A model generated the notes under the pieces. That model had not been told where the DNA came from, did no database searches, and saw only the letters and a list, made by a program, of their open reading frames with translations. From an uncultured Bacilli bacterium (GTDB lineage Bacteria; Bacillota_I; Bacilli_A; RF39; UBA660), in the NCBI GenBank assembly GCA_934096755.1, contig CAKOMU010000018.1, forward strand, positions 1-22,507: a stretch of 22,507 bases of DNA. The letters run 5' to 3'. This document shows positions 7,988 through 15,466 of this stretch, one piece after another. Both the position numbers and the translations under genes were made by a program. Within the stretch, counting starts at the first letter, position 1, and the number at the start of each line of letters is the position of its first letter.

Positions 7988-10096
7988 ATGAACTTTGAAA
8001 ATAATGAAGAATTAAAAAACGTTTTAGATAAATATGGTCGTGATATAACTAAAAACGTTTTAGATAATAAAGTTGATCCTGTAATAGGGAGAGACGAAGA
8101 AATAAGAAATGTTGTAAGAATACTTTCTCGTAAAAGTAAAAATAATCCTGTGTTAATTGGGGAACCGGGTGTAGGAAAAACAGCGATTGTTGAAGGATTA
8201 GCACAAAGAATTATTAAAGGAGATATTCCTGCTTCACTAAAAAATAAGACTATTTGGGAATTAGATTTAGGTTCTTTAGTAGCTGGTGCTAAGTATCGTG
8301 GTGAATTTGAAGAAAGGCTTAAAGCTGTACTAAAAGAAATTAAAGATTCTAATGGTGATATCATCATGTTTATCGATGAAATTCACATGATTGTTGGTGC
8401 TGGTGGTGATGGTGCAATGGATGTTTCTAACATGTTAAAACCAATGCTTGCTCGTGGAGAGATTCATGTTATCGGTGCTACCACCTTAAATGAATACCGT
8501 AAATTTATTGAAAAAGATGGGGCTTTGGAAAGACGATTCCAAAAAGTTATAGTAAATGAACCAAACGTTTTAGACACTATCACCATATTAAGAGGCCTTA
8601 AAGAAAGATTTGAAATATTTCATGGTGTCTCCATAAAAGACAGTGCTTTAGTGTCTGCAGCAACTCTAGCGGATCGTTACATAACCGATCGTTTTTTACC
8701 TGATAAAGCTATTGATTTAGTCGATGAAGCCTGTGCTACTATCAAAATGCAACTAGATTCTGTACCAGAAGAATTAGATGAACTTACCCGTAAAATAATG
8801 AGTTTAGAAATAGAAAAACAAGCCTTGAAAAAAGAAAAAGATGATATTTCGAAAAAAAGAACGGAAGAAATCAATAATGAACTTAGTAGTTTAAAAGAAA
8901 AAGAAAATATTCTTCGTACTAAATGGGATAACGAAAAAGCTTTAAAAGATAAAATCAATAAAAAGAAAGAAGAACTAGAAAGTGCCCGTTTTGATTTAGA
9001 AACTGCTGAAAATAATTATGATTTGGAAACTAGTGCTAGATTAAGACATGGAACCATTCCAGCTTTAGAACAAGAATTAAAACAACTTCAAGAAAATAAT
9101 CAAAATACTATTTTAAGTGATGTTGTAAATGAAGAAAGTATTGCAGAAATTATTTCTAGATGGACTCATATTCCTATGTCTAAGTTAGTTAGTAGTGAAA
9201 AAGATAAATTATTAAATTTGTTTAGTTCTCTACAAACCAGAGTAATTGGCCAAGATAATGCTCTTCGTTTAGTAAGTGAAGCTATTATTAGAGCTCGTAG
9301 TGGTATTAAAGACCCAAATAAACCCATTGGTTCTTTCATCTTTTTGGGACCAACTGGTGTTGGTAAGACTGAAGTGGCTAAAAGTTTAGCTTATGAGTTA
9401 TTTGATGATGAAAGACATATGATTCGTATAGACTGTAGCGAGTATATGGAATCATTCAATGTTTCTCGTTTAGTAGGAGCTCCTCCTGGATATGTTGGCT
9501 ATGATGAAGGTGGAGAACTTACCGAAGCTGTACGTCGTAACCCTTACAGTATTGTGTTATTTGATGAAATAGAAAAGGCCCATAAAGATGTTTTTAATAT
9601 TTTATTACAAATTCTTGATGATGGCCGATTAACCGATAGTCAAGGACGTACTGTTGACTTTAAAAATACAATTATTATCATGACTAGTAATCTAGGTAGT
9701 GAATACATATTAGATCATGAAGATAATGCTAATGAATTAGTTATGAATGAATTAAGATCTACTTTTAGACCAGAATTCATTAATCGTATTGATGAAGTAA
9801 TTATTTTTAATCCTCTACACAAGGATGTTATTGGTAGTATCGTCGACAAAATTATTAAAGAATTAAATAATCGTTTAAGCCAAAATTATTTACATGTAGA
9901 AATTACAGATTCTGTTCGTCAAAAAATTATTGATGAAGCATTTGATCCTCGTTACGGAGCTCGTCCAATTAAAAGATATATTACTAAAAATATTGAAAGT
10001 TTAATTGCTCATAAATTAATTGAAAGTAACTTAGAAGTTGGTAAAACTCTTCTTGTTGATTTAGAAAACAATGAGTATGTCGTTAAAATAAAATAG
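7988..10096 (+). CDS. clpB: ATP-dependent chaperone ClpB lacking the N-terminal domain
   Basis: A 702-aa AAA+ disaggregase that, with DnaK, rescues aggregated protein after heat stress. D1 carries Walker A GEPGVGKT (residues 58-65) and Walker B IMFIDEIH. A long charged coiled-coil M domain (about 255-375) follows, which distinguishes ClpB from ClpC and ClpA. D2 carries Walker A GPTGVGKT (454-461) and Walker B VLFDEIEKAH. In Escherichia coli ClpB the first Walker A is near residue 206, so the substrate-binding N domain is absent, as in mycoplasma ClpB. No ClpP-docking tripeptide was noticed. The start is ATG 7988 with AAAGGGA; an in-frame ATG at 7946 lies upstream of the -10 element and is excluded. 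Heat-shock control by HrcA is expected. Confidence 0.94.
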   Translation: MNFENNEELKNVLDKYGRDITKNVLDNKVDPVIGRDEEIRNVVRILSRKSKNNPVLIGEPGVGKTAIVEGLAQRIIKGDIPASLKNKTIWELDLGSLVAGAKYRGEFEERLKAVLKEIKDSNGDIIMFIDEIHMIVGAGGDGAMDVSNMLKPMLARGEIHVIGATTLNEYRKFIEKDGALERRFQKVIVNEPNVLDTITILRGLKERFEIFHGVSIKDSALVSAATLADRYITDRFLPDKAIDLVDEACATIKMQLDSVPEELDELTRKIMSLEIEKQALKKEKDDISKKRTEEINNELSSLKEKENILRTKWDNEKALKDKINKKKEELESARFDLETAENNYDLETSARLRHGTIPALEQELKQLQENNQNTILSDVVNEESIAEIISRWTHIPMSKLVSSEKDKLLNLFSSLQTRVIGQDNALRLVSEAIIRARSGIKDPNKPIGSFIFLGPTGVGKTEVAKSLAYELFDDERHMIRIDCSEYMESFNVSRLVGAPPGYVGYDEGGELTEAVRRNPYSIVLFDEIEKAHKDVFNILLQILDDGRLTDSQGRTVDFKNTIIIMTSNLGSEYILDHEDNANELVMNELRSTFRPEFINRIDEVIIFNPLHKDVIGSIVDKIIKELNNRLSQNYLHVEITDSVRQKIIDEAFDPRYGARPIKRYITKNIESLIAHKLIESNLEVGKTLLVDLENNEYVVKIK

Positions 10097-10101
10097 GGGT
10101 G

Positions 10102-10133
10102 GTGTCAACCAAAATTGGTTGACACATCTTTTT
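10102..10133 (+). terminator. clpB terminator
   Basis: A perfect palindromic stem (GTGTCAACCAA at 10102-10112 pairing with TTGGTTGACAC at 10115-10125) followed by ATCTTTTT. Its 3' arm contains the TTGACA of the rpsP promoter. Confidence 0.88.
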
Positions 10134-10147
10134 ATGTATGATAAAAT
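10119..10147 (+). promoter_or_regulatory. rpsP-khpA promoter nested in the clpB terminator
   Basis: TTGACA (10119-10124), 17 bases, extended -10 TGA then TAAAAT (10142-10147). The -35 lies in the 3' arm of the terminator stem and the terminator T run forms part of the spacer. Confidence 0.8.
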
Positions 10148-10173
10148 AAGTTTAACAAAGAAGGAGGTACATT

Positions 10174-10443
10174 ATGGCTGTTAAATTAAGACTTAAAAGA
10201 ATGGGTTCAAAACAAAGACCTTTTTATCGTATAGTTGCTGCTGATGCTAGAAGTCCAAGAGACGGAAGATTTATCGAAACTGTTGGAACATATAATCCAA
10301 TCAGTGAACCAGCAGAAATTAAAATAGATAAAGAATTAGCTATCAAATGGTTAGACAATGGTGCTCAACCAACTGACACAGTAAGAGCTTTACTTAAAAA
10401 AGAAGGCGTTTTGAAAGAACACGCAGAAAGAAAAAATAAATAA
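10174..10443 (+). CDS. rpsP: 30S ribosomal protein S16
   Basis: An 89-aa bS16 protein of normal length, a component of the small ribosomal subunit. The signature runs from the start (VKLRLKRMGSKQRPFYRIV) through DARSPRDGRFIETVGTYNP to the WLDNGAQPTDTVR segment. The start is fixed by a strong AAGGAGGT at 10161-10168. It is followed 14 bases later by khpA, as in many Firmicutes, but rimM, trmD and rplS do not follow here. Confidence 0.98.
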   Translation: MAVKLRLKRMGSKQRPFYRIVAADARSPRDGRFIETVGTYNPISEPAEIKIDKELAIKWLDNGAQPTDTVRALLKKEGVLKEHAERKNK

Positions 10444-10457
10444 GTAAAGGTAAAAGT

Positions 10458-10703
10458 ATGGATTTAAAAGAATATATTGAATTTTTAGTTTCTTCACTTG
10501 TGCCTAATAACGAATTAATTAAAGTAGAAATCATGGCTAATGAAGATGAATTTCAAACGGTGGAAATTTTAGTGCCTGAGGATCAAATGAAGTATATCAT
10601 TGGTAAAGGTGGCAAAAATTCTCATGCATTACGTACTTTAGTTAATTCTTATGTTTATCTTCATAAGTTAAAGAAAGTAAAAATTAATATTGAAGCATTT
10701 TAA
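10458..10703 (+). CDS. khpA: KH domain RNA-binding protein KhpA
   Basis: An 81-aa single-KH-domain protein (YlqC/KhpA family). The RNA-binding GxxG loop is GKGG within YIIGKGGKNSHALRTLV. KhpA usually acts with KhpB (Jag/EloR) in RNA binding linked to cell division and elongation in Firmicutes. Its place directly after rpsP is the conserved position. It ends at an intrinsic terminator. Confidence 0.93.
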   Translation: MDLKEYIEFLVSSLVPNNELIKVEIMANEDEFQTVEILVPEDQMKYIIGKGGKNSHALRTLVNSYVYLHKLKKVKINIEAF

Positions 10704-10728
10704 TTAAGTAGCAATACTTAATTTTTTT
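10702..10728 (+). terminator. Terminator after khpA
   Basis: A stem of about nine base pairs (AATTAAGTA/TACTTAATT) capped by a stable GCAA tetraloop, followed by a run of T. The first bases overlap the khpA stop codon. Confidence 0.8.
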
Positions 10729-10743
10729 AGGGGGAAAATTAAA

Positions 10744-11058
10744 ATGATGGGACAAAATAGACTTGATTTAAAAGAAGCAAATGCTAATGTAATAGCTTAC
10801 TTAAAGAAAATATATCCTAGTAAAAATTTTGTATTAAGACATACTAATGAGACTTTTATGTTAGCTAGATTCTTTACTTGTCAAAATAAAATATTTCAAA
10901 AAATTACTTTATTATCGGCCAAAGATTATTGTTTGCTTTTACAAAAATCTCTAAGTAACAAAGACAGGTTGGTTAAGGGAATTACTATTAATCATCAAAA
11001 TAAAACTATTATTTATAACTTTGTCAGTATAAATAATAGCAGAACATTAAAACGATAA
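10744..11058 (+). CDS. Hypothetical protein, 104 aa
   Basis: Not recognised. The ORF encodes a basic, mixed polar protein without membrane segments, signal peptide or cysteine motif (two isolated Cys). The N terminus (RLDLKEANANVIAYLKKIYP) looks like an amphipathic helix; the rest alternates strand-like and helical stretches. It is probably real: AGGGGGA lies eight bases upstream, codon use matches the neighbours, and a terminator-like hairpin follows. No separate promoter is obvious, so it may be expressed by read-through of the khpA terminator. It stands where rimM or trmD would usually be and abuts sigK tail to tail with no gap. ATG 10747 is an alternative start. Confidence 0.7.
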   Translation: MMGQNRLDLKEANANVIAYLKKIYPSKNFVLRHTNETFMLARFFTCQNKIFQKITLLSAKDYCLLLQKSLSNKDRLVKGITINHQNKTIIYNFVSINNSRTLKR

Positions 11059-11754
11059 TTAATCGATATTTTTATTTTTTATGAATTCAGTGAGCATTTT
11101 TGTTAATGCTCTTTTTTCTATTCTAGAAACATAACTACGGGAGATATTTAACTCATCAGCGATTTCTTTTTGCGTCATTTCTTTATGATTGTTTAAACCA
11201 TACCTCTTAATAATTATTTCTTTTTCTCTTTTATTTAATAACTTAATGTATTTTTGTAACAGCAAAATATTGTTTTTTAAATCGACATTTTCTAATAAAT
11301 CCATGTTTTTATCTTTAATAACATCCAATAAATTGATTTCATTTCCTTCCTTATCATGCCCGATAGCATCGTTTAAACTAATCGTGGGACCATATTTTTT
11401 ATTACTGCGAAAGTACATTAATATTTCGTTTTGAATACATCTTGCTGCATAGGTAGTAATTTTAGTTTTACGGTCATTGTTATATGTGTCAATTCCTTTA
11501 ATCAAACCAATAGTTCCAATACTAATTAAATCATCACTATCGGTATCTTTACTGTCAAATTTTTTGACAATGTGGGCTACTAATCGTAAGTTGTGTTCAA
11601 TTAATTTATTTCTGGCTTTTTGATTTCCTTTGAGCATTTCCGTAATACATTTTTCTTCTTCCTCGCTAGATAAAGGTTCGGGAAAGACATTGTTTGAGTA
11701 TGAACCTGTAAAAAATAACATTGATTTAAGTAAATTTAATAAATTTCCTAACAT
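11059..11754 (-). CDS. sigK: Sporulation sigma factor SigK (pro-SigK)
   Basis: A 231-aa sigma-70 family factor closely resembling SigK, the late mother-cell sigma of endospore formers. Diagnostic segments are NNVFPEPLSSEEE, KARNKLIEHNLRLVAHIVKKF, DLISIGTIGLIKGID, TYAARCIQNEILM, IGHDKEGNEINLLDV and, in region 4.2, ISRSYVSRIEKRALTKM. The hydrophobic N terminus resembles the SigK pro-sequence; Ser18-Tyr19 aligns with the Bacillus subtilis processing site between Ser20 and Tyr21, so SpoIVFB-type cleavage is predicted. The gene is intact, with no skin-like interruption. ATG 11752-11754 is preceded on the minus strand by AGAGG. SigE itself is the closest alternative, but the sequence fits SigK better. 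Confidence 0.88.
   Translation of the reverse strand: MLGNLLNLLKSMLFFTGSYSNNVFPEPLSSEEEEKCITEMLKGNQKARNKLIEHNLRLVAHIVKKFDSKDTDSDDLISIGTIGLIKGIDTYNNDRKTKITTYAARCIQNEILMYFRSNKKYGPTISLNDAIGHDKEGNEINLLDVIKDKNMDLLENVDLKNNILLLQKYIKLLNKREKEIIIKRYGLNNHKEMTQKEIADELNISRSYVSRIEKRALTKMLTEFIKNKNID
11092..11117 (+). terminator. Terminator for the 104-aa ORF, inside sigK
   Basis: On the plus strand GAGCATT (11092-11098), a six-base loop, AATGCTC (11105-11111), then six T. It lies within the 3' coding end of sigK on the opposite strand and would end the transcript of the 104-aa ORF about 55 bases after its stop. Confidence 0.7.
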
Positions 11755-11770
11755 AATATACCTCTAATAA

Positions 11771-11797
11771 AGAATATGAATTAAGACTTGTAATTAT
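11771..11797 (-). promoter_or_regulatory. Possible SigE-type promoter of sigK
   Basis: On the minus strand ATA (11795-11797), 16 bases, CATATTCT (11771-11778). This matches the loose SigE pattern ATA-N16-18-CATAnnnT, and sigK is a SigE target in known spore formers. The motif is short and AT-rich, so chance is possible. Confidence 0.4.
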
Positions 11798-11815
11798 TAA
11801 ATTTTGTGATAGAAT
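11788..11815 (+). promoter_or_regulatory. Promoter of the divergent sigma factor
   Basis: TTGTAA (11788-11793), 16 bases, then TGA and TAGAAT (11810-11815), an extended -10. It overlaps the candidate sigK promoter, so use of one may interfere with the other. Confidence 0.45.
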
Positions 11816-11833
11816 AAATTCTCGTGAGGAAAA

Positions 11834-12637
11834 ATGAACGGAAAAAAAGAATACAAATCAAAATTTATCAGTAATGATGAATGTTTAATCTACGTAAAAA
11901 AATATCAAGAAGCTCGTCAAAATAATGATTTAAAAACTGCTAAATATTATCAAGATAAAATTATTTTAGGTAATATGCCTTTAATATATAAATTAGCTGG
12001 TATGTATAAACAAATTGGTGCAGATTTTGAAGACTTAGTCAACGAAGGTGTCATTGGCATGTATCAAGCTAGTCAAAATTTTGATTTATCACGTGATAAT
12101 AAATTTAGTACTTATGCTTTTTATCTTATAAGAGAAAAGATATTTTGCTTTATTATTAATAATAGTAAAACAATTAGAATTCCTAAAACAAGATATGAAT
12201 TGTTTATTCAATATTTAAAAATCCAAAATAAGCATTTAAATGAGCAAAGCAAACCTCTAAGTATTGAACAAAGTGCACATGTTTTAAATGTCAAGCTTAA
12301 GTATTTACAAGAAACACTAAATATGTTTGACCCTAGAACTTCACTGGATCAAGAACAACCAGACAGTGAAATTAATTACTACAATTTATGTGCCTCCAAT
12401 GATTTTGAAGATAAGGTTATTAATAAATTGACTGTTGATGCTTATTTAAATTTGTTAACACCAAAAGAAAGAGACATTATAACTAAGTTTTATGGACTTG
12501 TGCCAGATGGCATAAGTAGTAATAGTAGAGAAATCGCTAAAGAATATAATTGCAGTTTTCAAAGAATTTTAAAAATTAAAGATAGCGCCATAAAGCGTCT
12601 ACAACTTAAATATCAAAACAGCCAAGGAAGATGGTAA
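11834..12637 (+). CDS. RNA polymerase sigma-70 family factor of unassigned group
   Basis: A 267-aa sigma factor with regions 2, 3 and 4 but no region 1.1. Region 2 includes GADFEDLVNEGVIGMYQASQ and FSTYAFYLIREKI, followed by KTIRIPKTRYE, which resembles the RpoD and SigB/F/G segment. The usual aromatic-rich region 2.3/2.4 (TYATWWIRQAI in RpoD) is altered to TYAFYLIREKIF. Region 4 contains LTPKERDIITKFYGL, a short insertion (VPDGISSNS), and a helix-turn-helix (REIAKEYNCSFQRILKI) unlike that of RpoD. I cannot assign it to SigA, B, D, E, F, G, H or K; an RpoD-derived alternative sigma is most likely. It is divergent from sigK with a 79-base shared upstream region. GTGAGGA lies three bases before the ATG. 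Confidence 0.8.
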   Translation: MNGKKEYKSKFISNDECLIYVKKYQEARQNNDLKTAKYYQDKIILGNMPLIYKLAGMYKQIGADFEDLVNEGVIGMYQASQNFDLSRDNKFSTYAFYLIREKIFCFIINNSKTIRIPKTRYELFIQYLKIQNKHLNEQSKPLSIEQSAHVLNVKLKYLQETLNMFDPRTSLDQEQPDSEINYYNLCASNDFEDKVINKLTVDAYLNLLTPKERDIITKFYGLVPDGISSNSREIAKEYNCSFQRILKIKDSAIKRLQLKYQNSQGRW

Positions 12638-12900
12638 TGTAGAGAAACATATTAATAAAATATTTCTTGAATTTTAGAGTACGATGATATATTTTATAGT
12701 TATGAAAGTATTGTAAAAATATTTAACATCACTAAAAAGAACTAGTGACTAAAGAAGGTAAATATGTTGTAATGTATAATGAGATTATGACTATTTATTC
12801 AAAATTATATAAAACTGATTATCAATAAATGATGAAAGACTTGCACATTTTTAAAAAATATTTAGCCTAATTTATGTTATACTATTAAAAGGTGATTACA
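12638..12900 (+). other. Intergenic gap before polA with a possible coding remnant
   Basis: About 260 bases without an intact gene. GTG 12745 to TAA 12828 reads 27 codons with protein-like composition (ending IYSKLYKTDYQ) but has no ribosome-binding site, so it may be a decayed gene fragment. A 6-bp hairpin TCACTA/TAGTGA occurs at 12729-12748. The right end holds the polA promoter. Confidence 0.35.
12875..12883 (+). promoter_or_regulatory. Extended -10 promoter of polA
   Basis: TGT followed by TATACT (12878-12883) without a good -35 at the normal distance. The start would be near 12890, close to the ribosome-binding site AAGGTGA. Confidence 0.5.
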
Positions 12901-15456
12901 ATGGTAAAAAAATTAATTCTTGTCGATGGTAATAATTTAATGTTTCGTAGTTATTATGCAACTGCTTATTCTGGTAACATGATGAAAAATTCCAAAAATC
13001 TGCCCACTAATGCTTTATTTGGATTTGTATCGATGATCAACAAAATTATCGCAGAAGAACAACCAGAATATATGGCGGTTGCTTTTGACATTGGTAAAAA
13101 TTTTCGTAAAGAAGAATATGATTTTTACAAAAGTGGTCGTATTGAAACACCAGAAGAACTAAAAATTCAAATGCCAATTGCCAGAGAAATATTAGATAAC
13201 ATGGGTATTAGGCATTTAAAACTAGCTCCTTATGAAGCTGATGACATCATTGGTACGATTGTTAAAATGACAGAACAAGATAAAGATTTTGCTAGTCTAA
13301 TTGTTTCAAGTGATAAAGATTTATTACAACTAATCAGTGATGAAACAGAAGTAAAACTTTTAAAACAAAGTGGCTTTATTCGTTACAATCACCAAAAATT
13401 TGTTGAAGATTATGGTATTGAACCAATCCGGATGATTGATTTAAAAGCTCTCATGGGAGATTCCTCTGATAACATTCCTGGGGTAAAAGGAATAGGGGAA
13501 AAGACGGCTTTAAAACTTTTACAAGAATATACATCTTTAGAAAATTTATATGCTAATATCGATAACATTAAAGGTAAAACTAAAGAAAAATTGACAAATG
13601 ATCGCGAAATGGCTTTTATCAGTCAAAAAATTGCGACGATTTACCGTGATGTTCCACTAAATATTAGTTTAGAAGATTTAAAATATGCCCCTAAAGATAA
13701 TGCCTCTTTAATAGCTCAATTTAAAGATTTAGAATTTTTTTCACTTTTAAAAAATATGCAAAATAATAAAGCCACTAAAGAAATCACTTATGATAAAATA
13801 AATAGTATTCATAATATCGTTTTAGATAAAAGAGTAGCAATTGAATTATTATTAGACCAAGATAACTATCATCTTGCCAATATTATAGGATTGAGTCTTA
13901 CCGATTCTCATAATTCTTATTTCGTTGAACGTGACAACGTTTTAAATGTTTTAAAAGAATTAAAAGATACAGAAATAATTACTTATGATGCTAAAAAAAT
14001 ATTGGGAAATACGAAACTAGCACTTAATTTTTGTGATGATTTAAGTATTAGTGCTTACATACTTAATTATAATATTAAAGATGATTTAGCTTATTTAGCC
14101 AATCAATTTAATCTAGAACTTGAATTTTATGATAATATGAAAAAAAATAAATTTGCTAATATTGCTGATGAATTAGTTAAAAGAAGTCAATTTGTTTATG
14201 AATATAATGAAATTTTCTTAAAAAAATTAGTTGAAACCAATCAGCTAGATTTGTATCGTAATATCGAAATGCCTCTTTTATATGTTTTAAGTAATATGGA
14301 ACAAAATGGTATCATTTGTGATAAAACTATTTTAAATAGTATGAAAAATGATTTAGAAACCAAAATAAATGATTTGACGACAGAAATATATAGTTTAGCA
14401 GGAGAAGAGTTTAATATCGGTAGTCCTAAACAACTAGGTGAAATTCTTTTTGAAAAATTAAATATTGCTAGTGGTAAAAAAAATAAAACGGGCTATAAGA
14501 CTGATGTCAAAGTATTAGAAAAGTTAATTGATAAACATCCCATTGTGGAAAAAATATTAACTTATCGTAATTTAACTAAACTAAAAAGTACTTACATTGA
14601 AGGTTTAGCTAATTATATTTTAAAAGATAACAAAATTCATACTATTTATAAACAAACTTTGACACGTACTGGTCGTCTTTCTTCTGTTGAACCTAATTTA
14701 CAAAATATTCCTGTAAGAGAAGAATTAGGAAGAAGCATAAGAAAAGCATTTATTCCTGAAAATGATTGTTTTTTAAGTGCTGATTATAGTCAAGTAGAAC
14801 TTCGGGTTATGGCATCATTATCGAAATGTCCAAGTTTAATTACGGCTTTTTTAAACGATGAAGATATTCATACTCATGTTGCTAGTGAAGTCTTCAATGT
14901 GTTAGAAAGCGAAGTTACAAAACAAATGCGTCGTTGTGCGAAAGCTGTCATTTTTGGTATTATTTACGGTATTAGTGGCTTTGGTCTAGGTGAAAATTTA
15001 CATATTTCTAAACAAGAGGCCGATTTATATATTGATAAGTTTCATATGCTTTACCCAGAGGTAAAAGCATATACAGATCAAAAAATTCAAGAAGCTAAAG
15101 ATACCGGCGGCGTTTCCACTTTGTTTGGGAGAAGAAGAGTTATTGAAGAAATCAATAATCCTAATTATTTAATTAGACAAATGGGAGAAAGAATGGCGAT
15201 GAATACCCCAATTCAAGGCACTAGTGCTGATATTATGAAAATGGCCATGATTAAAGTTTATAATCGATTTAAAGAAGAAAATATTACTAGTAAAATGCTA
15301 TTGCAAGTACATGATGAAATTATCGTCGACTGTAAAAATGAAGAATTAGAAAAAATTACAAAAATAGTTAAGGAAGAAATGGAAAATGTTTATAAATTAG
15401 ACGTTCCTTTAAAAGTAGAAATTAATACCGGAATTAATTGGTATGAAGCAAAGTAG
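12901..15456 (+). CDS. polA: DNA polymerase I
   Basis: An 851-aa family A DNA polymerase for Okazaki-fragment processing and repair synthesis. The N-terminal 5'-3' exonuclease (about residues 1-290) has LVDGNNLMFRSYYA, APYEADDIIGT, VSSDKDLLQL and LMGDSSDNIPGVKGIGEKTA. The middle domain (about 300-440) keeps the fold but lacks the DxE-type acidic residues of a proofreading exonuclease, as in Bacillus PolA. The polymerase domain has motif A ADYSQVELR (Asp628), the O-helix (RRCAKAV.FGIIYG) and motif C VHDEII (His804). The normally conserved Asn in the O-helix is Ile684. Start ATG 12901 follows AAGGTGA; GTG 12892 lies inside that site. The mutM ribosome-binding site overlaps its stop. Confidence 0.96.
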   Translation: MVKKLILVDGNNLMFRSYYATAYSGNMMKNSKNLPTNALFGFVSMINKIIAEEQPEYMAVAFDIGKNFRKEEYDFYKSGRIETPEELKIQMPIAREILDNMGIRHLKLAPYEADDIIGTIVKMTEQDKDFASLIVSSDKDLLQLISDETEVKLLKQSGFIRYNHQKFVEDYGIEPIRMIDLKALMGDSSDNIPGVKGIGEKTALKLLQEYTSLENLYANIDNIKGKTKEKLTNDREMAFISQKIATIYRDVPLNISLEDLKYAPKDNASLIAQFKDLEFFSLLKNMQNNKATKEITYDKINSIHNIVLDKRVAIELLLDQDNYHLANIIGLSLTDSHNSYFVERDNVLNVLKELKDTEIITYDAKKILGNTKLALNFCDDLSISAYILNYNIKDDLAYLANQFNLELEFYDNMKKNKFANIADELVKRSQFVYEYNEIFLKKLVETNQLDLYRNIEMPLLYVLSNMEQNGIICDKTILNSMKNDLETKINDLTTEIYSLAGEEFNIGSPKQLGEILFEKLNIASGKKNKTGYKTDVKVLEKLIDKHPIVEKILTYRNLTKLKSTYIEGLANYILKDNKIHTIYKQTLTRTGRLSSVEPNLQNIPVREELGRSIRKAFIPENDCFLSADYSQVELRVMASLSKCPSLITAFLNDEDIHTHVASEVFNVLESEVTKQMRRCAKAVIFGIIYGISGFGLGENLHISKQEADLYIDKFHMLYPEVKAYTDQKIQEAKDTGGVSTLFGRRRVIEEINNPNYLIRQMGERMAMNTPIQGTSADIMKMAMIKVYNRFKEENITSKMLLQVHDEIIVDCKNEELEKITKIVKEEMENVYKLDVPLKVEINTGINWYEAK

Positions 15457-15466
15457 GTGAAATGAT

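Noticed and set aside
7954..8367. A 137-codon open frame on the minus strand over the start of clpB
   Set aside because: It is antisense to a strongly conserved AAA+ domain, rich in Ser and Leu from reverse reading, has no ribosome-binding site, and its coding ends in the clpB promoter.
12638..12676. Terminator after the sigma factor gene
   Set aside because: The AGAAACATAT/ATATTTCT pairing needs a bulge and no T run follows directly.
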